32,579 bases of DNA from an uncultured Calothrix sp. (GTDB lineage Bacteria; Cyanobacteriota; Cyanobacteriia; Cyanobacteriales; Nostocaceae), in the NCBI GenBank assembly GCA_937973965.1, contig CALJJQ010000125.1, positions 1-32,579 of the forward strand, written 5' to 3'. Below, one piece after another: positions 16,939 to 24,850 of this stretch (positions are counted from its first letter, which is position 1; every line of letters starts with the position of its first letter). The notes under the pieces were generated by a model. That model was not told where the DNA came from, searched no databases, and saw nothing but the letters and a program-made list of their open reading frames with translations. The translations under genes were made by a program, and so were the position numbers.

Positions 16939-18642
16939 TTAAAAAATGAAGTCACTAGCATCAATATTTGCAGCCGTAAAGTTACCCAAAGTAATGGTAT
17001 TTGTACCAAAAACATAACCAGAAATTATCGTATTTTGACCGCTTTGAGTCACCGTTAAAGCACCAAAGTTAGTCGCAAAAGCAGTCAGGTCGATTTTATC
17101 TTCCCCATCAGTAAAACCATTAATACGGTCAGCACCAAATCCCGATGCAAAAATAAATCGGTCAGCACCAGCACCCCCATTCATGGTGTCGTTACCAGCA
17201 CCACCAATTAAGGTATCAGCACCAGCACCACCTTGGAGAATATCGTTACCAGCACCTCCAATCAGGGTATCAGCACCAGCACCACCAATGAGGGAATCAT
17301 TACCATCTCCACCATCGAGGTAATCATTACCAGCATCACCTGTTAAAGTATCATTGCCAGCGTTACCAAAAATGTTATCATTTCCGGTTGTACCATTAAT
17401 GGTGTTATCTCCCCCATCACCTACAATTAAACCAATCGCATCAGTTGCGATCGCATTTGTTAAATCTGCACCAAAAAAGTTCGCATTGGTAAAGTTGACT
17501 TTCGATAAATTGGCATTTGTCAGATTAGCATTGGTGAAATTTGCACCGGTTGCGATCGCGTCGGTCATTTTCACTCCAGTCAAGTTAGCAGTGGTGAAGT
17601 TTGAGTTACTAAAATCACCTTTGGATAAATCCGCATTGAGTAAATTGGTGCTGGTGAAGTTAGCACCGATAGCAGATTCATTGATAATAATTTCTTCTGC
17701 ATCTGCTTGAGTAAAGTTGGCTCCATTCAAGTTTGTATCATCAAACCTAGCACCTTTTAAATTAGTAATTATATTACCAGAAGGGCTAAAATCAGCCCCA
17801 ATCAAATCAGCATCATCTACAATAAAACCACTTAAAACAGCACCACGAAACTTTAAATTCCCGGCTTGACCAGGTTCTAGTCTAGCATCACTCAGGACAG
17901 TACCACTGAAGTTAGCCAAGTCAAAAATAGAATTTTGTAAGGTAATATCAGTAAGTTTGGCTTGACGAAAATCAGCACCTGTTGCGTTGACATTGATGAA
18001 CAGAGTTGCTTCAAAATCTGTTTCCTCAAACTTAGCATTGGTGAAGTTTGCACCTGTTAAATCAGCAGCTTTCAACTTGGCTTTAAATAAATTTGCATCT
18101 GTAAAGTTAGCTCCTGCTAGGTTAGGTCGTTCAGATTGTTCTCCACTCAAATTCGCTTCTGAGAGGTTTGCATTGGTGAGATTGGCGTTGGACAGATTGA
18201 TATCTTTAGTATTAATAAATGAGAGATTAGCCTGGGTTAAATTTGCACCACTGAGGTTAACATTTTCTAAGGTTACTTTGAAAAAGTTTGCCGGTGATGG
18301 AGAGTTGTTGTTTGGTGCAAAAATAGCATTCGATGCATCAACATTAATCCATTTTGATTCTTCAAAGTTTGCACTTCTCAGTTGCGCACCGACTAATTGA
18401 GAATCTTGTAGTTCCGCTTTGAAAAAATTTGCAAACGATGGGAAGTTGTTATTGGGTGTAAAAATCGCATTTGTTCCATTGACACCAAACCATTTTGATT
18501 CGGTAAAGTTAGTACCCCTAAGAGCAGTACCAACAAATTGTACACTGTTCAAAGTGGCTTTAGCAAATGTCGAACCATTCAGGTTCTGTCCGTTAAAGTT
18601 ATCTCCATTTAGGACTTGATTGTCATAGTTAAAAGCTGGCAT
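16939..18642 (-). CDS. Pentapeptide-repeat / RTX hybrid secreted protein
   Basis: A 567-aa two-part protein. Residues about 8-400 are pentapeptide repeats (A(N/D)LxxANL pattern), which build a right-handed square beta-helix. Residues about 410-495 are RTX nonapeptides (GGAGNDxLxGG) that bind Ca2+ outside the cell. The final 70 residues ([21 protein letters not shown], ending [10 protein letters not shown]) are typical of a C-terminal, uncleaved type I secretion signal. There is no N-terminal signal peptide. Residues 46-78 and 93-125 are near-duplicates with a 47-aa period (FTESKW and [15 protein letters not shown] and NAIFAPNNN). It is likely cargo of the ABC/HlyD exporter at 24851-30043. Function outside the cell unknown; a sheath or surface structural role is plausible. 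Confidence 0.85.
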   Translation of the reverse strand: MPAFNYDNQVLNGDNFNGQNLNGSTFAKATLNSVQFVGTALRGTNFTESKWFGVNGTNAIFTPNNNFPSFANFFKAELQDSQLVGAQLRSANFEESKWINVDASNAIFAPNNNSPSPANFFKVTLENVNLSGANLTQANLSFINTKDINLSNANLTNANLSEANLSGEQSERPNLAGANFTDANLFKAKLKAADLTGANFTNAKFEETDFEATLFINVNATGADFRQAKLTDITLQNSIFDLANFSGTVLSDARLEPGQAGNLKFRGAVLSGFIVDDADLIGADFSPSGNIITNLKGARFDDTNLNGANFTQADAEEIIINESAIGANFTSTNLLNADLSKGDFSNSNFTTANLTGVKMTDAIATGANFTNANLTNANLSKVNFTNANFFGADLTNAIATDAIGLIVGDGGDNTINGTTGNDNIFGNAGNDTLTGDAGNDYLDGGDGNDSLIGGAGADTLIGGAGNDILQGGAGADTLIGGAGNDTMNGGAGADRFIFASGFGADRINGFTDGEDKIDLTAFATNFGALTVTQSGQNTIISGYVFGTNTITLGNFTAANIDASDFIF

Positions 18643-18739
18643 GATGATAATACCTCTAGCTAAATTTAATGATTTATTTGGTGATTAGGTAATGGTGGTA
18701 AATATCGCATTTTTCATTCTCGTGAGGTACAGAATAACT

Positions 18740-18770
18740 CCTCCCCAACTCTCCCCAATTAGAGGGGAGG
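18740..18770. repeat. CCTCCCC/GGGGAGG inverted repeat
   Basis: A 7-bp GC-rich hairpin with a 17-nt spacer, a form common between cyanobacterial genes. Upstream of the RTX-pentapeptide start; no role can be assigned. Confidence 0.4.
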
Positions 18771-18826
18771 GTGTCCGACTTTTTAGGAATGAGATTGTAC
18801 TTCATTTGATTGGAAAAGGCGATAAT

Positions 18827-18961
18827 ATGTTGCTGAATACAAATATGAATTAAAAATTTTAGGTTGTGTGTGTAGAGACGTAACAATGAAACGTCTCCAT
18901 GTTGATTTTGGTTTGAAACTAAAATGTAAAAATTATAATTCATACCTAAATTCAGCAACAT
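18827..18961. mobile_element. MITE-like element, family B copy 2
   Basis: A 135-bp element. The left end ATGTTGCTGAAT (18827-18838) and right end ATTCAGCAACAT (18950-18961) are perfect 12-bp inverted repeats. After a 5-bp mismatch the pairing resumes (TATGAATTA/TAATTCATA), giving 21 of 26 paired positions. The core GTAGAGACGTAACAATGAAACGTCTCC is a decayed hairpin. It ends 11 bp beyond the stop codon of the GT4-parvulin gene. Same family as 13551-13693. Confidence 0.8.
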
Positions 18962-18972
18962 TCCTAAATTAA

Positions 18973-21045
18973 TTAGGCAGATTTTTTAATTTCCGTAATT
19001 TTCTGATTCCCCGTCGTTGCTTGCAATTGTTCTTGTAACCAAGCAGTAAATAATTCATCTAGCAACTTTTGCTGAACTGTTTCATCTAACTTCGCTGGAA
19101 TCAACTTTTCCAAACGGACAATAATCCACCACTCACCAATCCGAGTCGGAGGTGATAACTGACCTGGTTGATTAATAGCCAAAATTTGAGCTAACTGGGG
19201 ATGGGGTGACGATAAAGAAACTGGTCCAATCAAACCACCAGTAGCAGCTTCCGTACCCTCTGAATATTGTCTTGCTAGTTCTGCAAAAGGTTGCTCATTC
19301 TCCAACAAACGAAAATATATCTCCCGTGACAAATCCCCATCCTTGAGACGAATCAAAGAGTAGATCACCTGGTCTAGTTGGGGTTTGCGTTGTCGAAAAT
19401 AGGATTCTAATTTGTCACCCCAAGTTGCTCGTTGAAACTTCTCAATTCGCAACTTCCGAGTTGCAAGGTGGATAAATTGAGCTTCCGTTAACCCCTGCTG
19501 TTCTAACCATTTTTGACGCTCTTCTTCCGAATTTAATTGTTGTTGCAGACAAAACTCCCGCTGACATCTAGCAGTTTCCTCCGCAGTACAATTAAAAGAG
19601 GCGATCGCATCATCAATAATTATTTCTTGTTTCAGCTTGGGTAGTATTTGGTACTGATTCAGAAGAGGAATAATTTCTTCGACCGTCACTTGACGATGGT
19701 TGACTTGAAAACCTTGTGAAAAAGATGGAGTCACCCCTTCAAAACTCTGTGACTCCTCCTTCCGGGGGTTTTTTGTCACAGATAGCACCTTCGCGTCACT
19801 TTTAATTCTCGCTGGAGGAAACACCAACTTGTCAGGAGCAGTTTGTTTCTCAATCCATTGCAGATGCTTAGGCAATAAGGTCGCCAAATTATAATATTCT
19901 TGCACAGTTTCCCTTCCTTTGGCGCGGATGTGTACCATTTTCTCTGGTTGGTTCAGTGCTTCCTCAATCCGTGAACAGATTTCCTCCGGGGAGAAAAAGT
20001 CAGCCAACAATCCATTGACCCCGTCTGTAATCACCTCCATTACCGGAGCAGTTCTCGAACCGACCACCAAACAACCGGTTGAGAGGGATTCCAATAACGA
20101 CCAAGATAAAACAAACGGACGGGTTAAATACACGTGGACAGAAGAAGCTTGCAGAACTTGCAGATATTCCGGGTAGGGTAGCCAACCTGTAAAATGGATG
20201 CGACTTTGATCGATAGGAAATTTCTCCAACATCAAATCCTTATAGGTTTGACCGTTAGATAATCTTTTTCCATAAGCAACCCGATTTTCCCCCACAACCA
20301 CCACATGACAATTCGGTCGTCGTTGTTGCAGCAAAGCCACTGTTTCCATGAATTGCGGGAAACCACGGTAAGGCTCCATTCCCCTCGTTGCATAAGTCAC
20401 AATCTCATCCACATGGGAGAGGTCGAGTTGACAACTTTGTAGAACTAACTTTGCTCCTGGTTGAGGACGGAAAAAATCCGTATCAATGCCATCATGCAGA
20501 ACATTAATTTTACTTTGAAACTCCGACGGAAACTGTTGATGCTGCCAATAGGTAGGAGAAAGACCGCGATCGCAACTGTATAAATCCTGCAAAATTGGCG
20601 CATTTTTAATCCGAATCCGCGCTTCATCATCCGCACTCAATGGTTCACTCGGATCAAAATCCGCATCGGAACCATGTGCATGATAAAACCACTCAAAGTA
20701 ACATAGCAACCTAGCTTGGGGGAAAATATCCTTGACAAATAAAGTCGGTCCCCAACCGGAATGACCGTACACCACATCAGGTACAAACCCCACACTTTTT
20801 AACTGTTCAGCCATGCGAAAAACAGCCTGACCCTGAAGTACCGCATTCTCTAGAGGTCTCACATAATGGTGAGTTTCCGGTCGCGCTTCCCGTTTTGGTT
20901 GATACAAAATCTTATTCACTCCAGGAATGCTTCCCTCTCGACGAATAGTACCAAAAAACACCTGGTTACTACTACTCTTTGCTAAAGCTGCGGCTAGATG
21001 ACGAAATTGAGCCGGAAAATTAGGATGTAAAAATAATATTCGCAT
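18973..21045 (-). CDS. GT4 glycosyltransferase fused to PpiC/SurA-like parvulin domain
   Basis: A 690-aa single open frame of two unrelated enzymes. Residues 1-395 are a GT-B/GT4 glycosyltransferase: MRILFLHPNFPAQFRHLAAA, CYFEWFYHAHGSDADFDP, INVLHDGIDTDFF, and the donor-site block FVLSWSLLESLSTGCLVVGS followed by EVITDGVNG (E319 and E337 as the E-x-n-E pair). Residues 396-450 are a polar linker. Residues 455-550 resemble the helical N-domain of SurA/PrsA-like chaperones (TAEETARCQREFCLQQQL). Residues 555-648 are a parvulin rotamase (FAELARQYSEGTEAATGGLIGPVSL). Neither a signal peptide nor a membrane span is visible. In cyanobacteria the parvulin part normally occurs alone beside HlyB/HlyD-type exporters. 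The fusion is flanked by RTX genes, so action on RTX cargo is proposed. Confidence 0.85.
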   Translation of the reverse strand: MRILFLHPNFPAQFRHLAAALAKSSSNQVFFGTIRREGSIPGVNKILYQPKREARPETHHYVRPLENAVLQGQAVFRMAEQLKSVGFVPDVVYGHSGWGPTLFVKDIFPQARLLCYFEWFYHAHGSDADFDPSEPLSADDEARIRIKNAPILQDLYSCDRGLSPTYWQHQQFPSEFQSKINVLHDGIDTDFFRPQPGAKLVLQSCQLDLSHVDEIVTYATRGMEPYRGFPQFMETVALLQQRRPNCHVVVVGENRVAYGKRLSNGQTYKDLMLEKFPIDQSRIHFTGWLPYPEYLQVLQASSVHVYLTRPFVLSWSLLESLSTGCLVVGSRTAPVMEVITDGVNGLLADFFSPEEICSRIEEALNQPEKMVHIRAKGRETVQEYYNLATLLPKHLQWIEKQTAPDKLVFPPARIKSDAKVLSVTKNPRKEESQSFEGVTPSFSQGFQVNHRQVTVEEIIPLLNQYQILPKLKQEIIIDDAIASFNCTAEETARCQREFCLQQQLNSEEERQKWLEQQGLTEAQFIHLATRKLRIEKFQRATWGDKLESYFRQRKPQLDQVIYSLIRLKDGDLSREIYFRLLENEQPFAELARQYSEGTEAATGGLIGPVSLSSPHPQLAQILAINQPGQLSPPTRIGEWWIIVRLEKLIPAKLDETVQQKLLDELFTAWLQEQLQATTGNQKITEIKKSA

Positions 21046-21281
21046 GTTTGATGCACGATAAAGGCAATTGAAAAACTGAGGTTGCTCCCATCAGGGTAGG
21101 ATATTTGGTTGTAAGCTAAAATTTACATCAATCACATAACTCTTGAGTCTGCTGTTGACGGCTAACAGTCATCCATTAAAAGTAGTGAATATGCAATTTA
21201 AATGTACAACAGCTTATTTATCTGAATCGAGGTAAATTGCTGACGTAGCTTTCACTGGGCTAAAATCCCCACAAAACTTTC
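21046..21281. other. Intergenic region upstream of GT4-parvulin gene
   Basis: Holds GCTGTTGACGGCTAACAG (21151-21168), whose exact reverse complement is at 27974-27991. No gene. Promoter of the minus-strand gene is expected here. Confidence 0.4.
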
Positions 21282-21380
21282 ATGACCAATCAAATTAATT
21301 TCGTCTACCCCATCAATAACACCATTAATAGCAAAGAAATTCCCTTAGAAGGCTACACTCTTAACAATCCGGAAGAGTAG
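21282..21380 (+). CDS. Possible 32-aa peptide or gene remnant
   Basis: ATG to TAG reading frame encoding MTNQINFVYPINNTINSKEI and ending YTLNNPEE. Composition is protein-like, but no ribosome site is evident and it may be the 5' remnant of a lost gene. Lies between two minus-strand genes. Not recognised. Confidence 0.2.
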   Translation: MTNQINFVYPINNTINSKEIPLEGYTLNNPEE

Positions 21381-21423
21381 TTAGATTGAATGTCAACAAT
21401 CACTACCCCCGGTTTTCAACTAG

Positions 21424-21472
21424 CTATCAAGTAGATGGTACTTGACTATTCATAAGTCCACCTACTTGATAG
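21424..21472 (-). terminator. Long hairpin after RTX gene
   Basis: CTATCAAGTAGATGG and CCACCTACTTGATAG pair over 15 bp (one G-T); ACTT/AAGT may extend the stem inward. It lies 11 bp past the RTX stop codon. There is no clear U-run, so it may be an mRNA-stabilising hairpin as well as a terminator. Confidence 0.55.
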
Positions 21473-21483
21473 TTCATTCCTTC

Positions 21484-23109
21484 CTAAACAACGAAATCGT
21501 CCACGGTAAGGGTGATATTAGAACCGTTTAACCCATTCAAAGTAGCTACTTTTTCAGTGTAGGGAGGTAGTCCAGGTTCGGTATTGACAACACTGATAGT
21601 CACCTGAGATGTACCATTACCCGTGATGATCAAATCATCAAAGTTGAATGTACCATTACCGTACTCTAACTCAATCAAGTCGATACCATCCTCAAAACCA
21701 TTGATAATATCCCCAGGAGGATTAAAGATCGGTTCGGAAGGATCTTGAACATAGCCAGTAGCTTCTAAAATAAATAAATCAGCACCAGCTCCACCATTGA
21801 GAGTATCAGGTGCAGTCTGACCTTCCAAATCTTCTCCACCAAATAGGGTATCATTTCCAGGTCCACCTAAAACGCGGTCAGCACCAGTACCACCATTGAG
21901 GAAATCATCACCAGCTTGACCATTGAGGAAGTCATCACCATTTCCACCCAGGATAGTGTCGTTACCACCTCCACCTAAGAGGGAATCGTTGTCGTCTCCA
22001 CCATCAATCAAGTCAGCTTCAGCACCACCAGTAATGGTTTCTAAACCAGCACCACCCAACAAGGTACTAGGACCAGCACCACCATCGAGGACATCGTTAC
22101 CGTCACCACCATCCAGGATATCAGCACCGTCTCCACCGAAGAGGGTATCATCACCAAGACCACCATCTAGATAGTCATCACCAGCACCACCATCAAGTAT
22201 GTCGTTACCGCCATTACCAAAGATGGTATCATTTCCATTACCACCCACAAGGGAATCGTTACCACCACTCAAACTGTCACCATCACCGAATAGGGTGTCA
22301 TTTCCATCCCCACCGACGAGGGTGTCGTTTCCTGGTGTACCCAAGGTGTCATCACCCATGAGAACGTCATCACCAGACAAACCATTGAGGAAGTCGTTAC
22401 CCGAACCCCCTTCCAAGGTGTCACCTTCAATTTCGCTGATACTACCGACGATGGAATCATCCCCATCACCACCATCCAGAACATTCTTTCCACCAGGGTT
22501 ATTCTCAACGGTTAGGGTGTCATTTCCCGCTCCACCAAATAAGCTGTCTTCAAAACCACCAAAGATCAGGTCGTCCCCATCTCCACCTTCCAAGAGGTCT
22601 TTACCATCATTGACATCGGTCGCGCTGGAACCACCATAAAGGGTATCGTTTCCCCCATCACCGTAGAGGGAATCCTCTCCTGCATCCCCAAATAACAGGT
22701 CAGCATCATTTCCACCAAATATGGTATCCTTACCGTCTCCACCATTCAGGGTGTCATTGCCAATACCACCATCTAGGAAGTCTTCTTCTGCATCCCCAAA
22801 CAGCCGATCAATACCAGCTCCTCCAATTAAAGTATCCTTACCATCTTCACCTCTGAGGGTATCGTTGCCATTTCCCCCATCTAAGTAGTCTTCCCCTGCA
22901 CCTCCGAATAATCTATCGTTACCATTTTCACCAAATAAGCTATCCTTACCATCTTCACCGTAAAGCCAATCAGCACCAGCTCCACCGTTGATCAGGTCTT
23001 CTTTTCCACCACCTCGGAGGGTATCATTACCCCCTAGTCCATTAATCGTATCCTCAAGTTCGGTTCCGACAATATTGTCAGCTCCCGCAGTTCCGTTAAA
23101 TACTGGCAT
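21484..23109 (-). CDS. RTX (hemolysin-type calcium-binding) secreted protein
   Basis: A 541-aa protein made almost wholly of GGxGxDxLx nonapeptides from about residue 5 to 445, each pair of which binds Ca2+ in a beta-roll after export. It starts [20 protein letters not shown] with no signal peptide. The last 95 residues leave the repeat ([20 protein letters not shown] onward, ending [11 protein letters not shown]), consistent with a C-terminal type I signal; the tail D-D-F-V-V parallels S-D-F-I-F of the other RTX protein. No enzymatic domain is present, so it is probably a structural or Ca2+-dependent surface protein. DNA is unusually repetitive and GC-richer than its surroundings because of the repeats, and antisense reading frames over it are artefacts. 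Confidence 0.92.
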   Translation of the reverse strand: MPVFNGTAGADNIVGTELEDTINGLGGNDTLRGGGKEDLINGGAGADWLYGEDGKDSLFGENGNDRLFGGAGEDYLDGGNGNDTLRGEDGKDTLIGGAGIDRLFGDAEEDFLDGGIGNDTLNGGDGKDTIFGGNDADLLFGDAGEDSLYGDGGNDTLYGGSSATDVNDGKDLLEGGDGDDLIFGGFEDSLFGGAGNDTLTVENNPGGKNVLDGGDGDDSIVGSISEIEGDTLEGGSGNDFLNGLSGDDVLMGDDTLGTPGNDTLVGGDGNDTLFGDGDSLSGGNDSLVGGNGNDTIFGNGGNDILDGGAGDDYLDGGLGDDTLFGGDGADILDGGDGNDVLDGGAGPSTLLGGAGLETITGGAEADLIDGGDDNDSLLGGGGNDTILGGNGDDFLNGQAGDDFLNGGTGADRVLGGPGNDTLFGGEDLEGQTAPDTLNGGAGADLFILEATGYVQDPSEPIFNPPGDIINGFEDGIDLIELEYGNGTFNFDDLIITGNGTSQVTISVVNTEPGLPPYTEKVATLNGLNGSNITLTVDDFVV

Positions 23110-23256
23110 AGTCGAAAATCCCTGTTTCAGAACGTTTCAGAAATTGCGCAAATAAAACTCTTCGCTTCATCACCCATCGCCATGAATTAAAATTCCTCAT
23201 CTAAATCATATGCAAATCAAATTGAAAGCACGGCTACTGCTATAGGATGAGGATTA

Positions 23257-23418
23257 ATGGCGAACAATTTTTCAAATCTTGCCGAAAAGGTCTCAATACT
23301 TGTGAAGAATAATGGAGTAACTAGTCCAGAGTACAAATTGACTAATGCAGAAGTCAAAACTCTTTTGTCAACTGTTCTCTCTGTCACAGTTTCACAAACA
23401 AGGGAGATTTACACTTGA
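23257..23418 (+). CDS. Small 53-aa protein in the secretion island
   Basis: ATG to TGA frame with AGGATGAGG (23245-23253) just upstream, a good ribosome site. The peptide begins MANNFSNLAEKVSILVKNNG and continues with TSPEYKLTNAEVKTLL, ending VTVSQTREIYT. It has a polar N-terminus, an amphipathic helix and no membrane span or cleavable signal. It is divergent from the RTX gene and 1.4 kb upstream of the exporter. I do not recognise a family. It could be a small secreted or regulatory protein, or a fragment of a larger lost gene. Confidence 0.4.
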   Translation: MANNFSNLAEKVSILVKNNGVTSPEYKLTNAEVKTLLSTVLSVTVSQTREIYT

Positions 23419-23876
23419 ATCAAAGAAGAATGTAAACTCCACATTCCATCCTAACTGACCGTCAAGTACACATTCCCCCATAACATATTTCATCTTTCAA
23501 GTGTTGCCATTTTGGCAGAGATTATGGTATTATTAAATTAGAATATGCAAGCGGTGTAAACCCGATAAATTAAACCCGCGAACATCCTTCCTTTTATTCA
23601 ATTTCTACAGATACGCAACCCCTTCAGCAGCTATGTTTACCGCCTGCGCTGTACCTGTTTTGTTTTTACAAGACTTATGCAGCTTATTTATTTGTGTTGA
23701 GATATTTATATTTAGCTAACTTCCGACTACTGGAAACCGAGGAAGTGGGAAACATATTTTTTTCATTACGTTTTTTATAGTGTAATCTTTACATGACAGC
23801 AACTTTGCGTCTTACCGCCAGTGGTAGTTATAAACTAATCTTATACATTTTCGATATATTTTTGTAAACCTTTTAA
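23419..23876. other. AT-rich intergenic DNA
   Basis: No gene found. Contains AAACCCGATAAATT (23558-23571), repeated at 24777-24790 close to the exporter start. Confidence 0.4.
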
Positions 23877-24049
23877 GAGGAAGTTTTAAAAGATTTTAAT
23901 ACTTAACAAGCTCGTTTTTGGAAGTAGTAAGAGAAGCGACATGTCGCGTCTGTACAGGTTTATAAGGAAAAATAATAACCGTTTGAGCCGATTGACAGTC
24001 TTCAAAAAGCGGTTGATAAAGTATTTTTTAATACTTGACCAACATCCTG
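23877..24049. mobile_element. MITE-like element, family A copy 2
   Basis: A 173-bp non-coding element with decayed inverted ends: GAGGAAGTTTTAAAAG on the left and AACATCCTG on the right; the internal arms TTAATACTTAACAA and TTGATAAAGTATTTTTTAA are retained. The core GCGACATGTCGCGTCTGTACAG and the CCGTTTGAGCCGATTGACAG block match copy 1 at 8493-8667. Confidence 0.75.
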
Positions 24050-24189
24050 TGAAATTATTCGGGTCTGATTTTCATAAACGTTGGGTTAGTAGTTAGAGGC
24101 TTGTCGGTAGGTCGCTTAAACAGAAGAGGACGAGTCGGAACTGCCATATCTCTGGTACATACTGAAACACAGAAGCCCTTGCAATTGCT

Positions 24190-24214
24190 GTATATTGCCA
24201 TCATGGCAATATAC
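24190..24214. promoter_or_regulatory. Perfect 25-nt palindrome upstream of exporter
   Basis: GTATATTGCCAT and ATGGCAATATAC flank a single C, giving 12-bp perfect arms. With a 1-nt centre it is better suited to a dimeric DNA-binding protein than to an RNA hairpin. It is 660 bp upstream of the exporter start. ATTGCCATCAT recurs near 24360. Confidence 0.5.
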
Positions 24215-24850
24215 ATTCAATTTGATATTAGTTTTAAATAACTGAGCCAGCCCAACAATATAAACTTTACTTCCAGCCATAGAGCCAAAGGGAGGAAACT
24301 ACATTTATTAGAGCTAGATTCAGATAATTAAACATCTAACTCAAGATTGCACCACTAACCAATTGCCATCATAGTTAGTCTATGTCAAAATTTATCTGTA
24401 TTCAGGAAACACTACTTGTTCAAGGCTTTTATCAATTTTGTCGGCAGCAATCAAGCTGCTTGCGGATATAGACTAGTCAGAAATATCAGATTTGACATAT
24501 CCACATAGTAATATAGTAGGCATGGATTCCCTTGTCAATCAAAAGTAGATGAGAAAATTCTCATAATTCTGCCAGAGTCAGTAGCAGATACGGTTAAAAA
24601 CAGGTTTTTTTTGATATAAGTATGTAAGGAGCTTGTATAAAAAGAAGGAAAATTCAAGTTAAGAAATTGACTTAATAAATGTAAATTTTGTATATTTTGT
24701 CTGCAAATACCTCTTGAGATAGATGGAAAATTGTGTGAGTGTCAAAGTTTAATGTTATTTGAGTTGTGTAAGATACAAACCCGATAAATTTTATCTGCGC
24801 GCATACAGACCCCATATGTGGAATTTGATCAATCTCTGTTAGGAATTGGT
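24215..24850. other. Long upstream region of exporter gene
   Basis: No reading frame is convincing. It holds a second ATTGCCATCAT near 24360 and AAACCCGATAAATT (24777-24790), 60 bp before the proposed start codon. Presumed promoter and leader of the exporter. Confidence 0.4.

Noticed and set aside
17354-18619. Long plus-strand frames rich in L, A, K, F and P opposite the pentapeptide-RTX gene
   Set aside because: They are antisense reflections of the repetitive codons of the minus-strand gene, with no ribosome sites and repetitive composition.
18674-18961. 95-codon minus-strand frame
   Set aside because: It lies across the family B MITE and a GC-rich inverted repeat; start and most codons are within repeat DNA.
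21923-22639. Plus-strand proline/serine-rich frames opposite the long RTX gene
   Set aside because: Antisense of GGxGxD repeats (GGTGG codons give PP/SPP); not independent genes.
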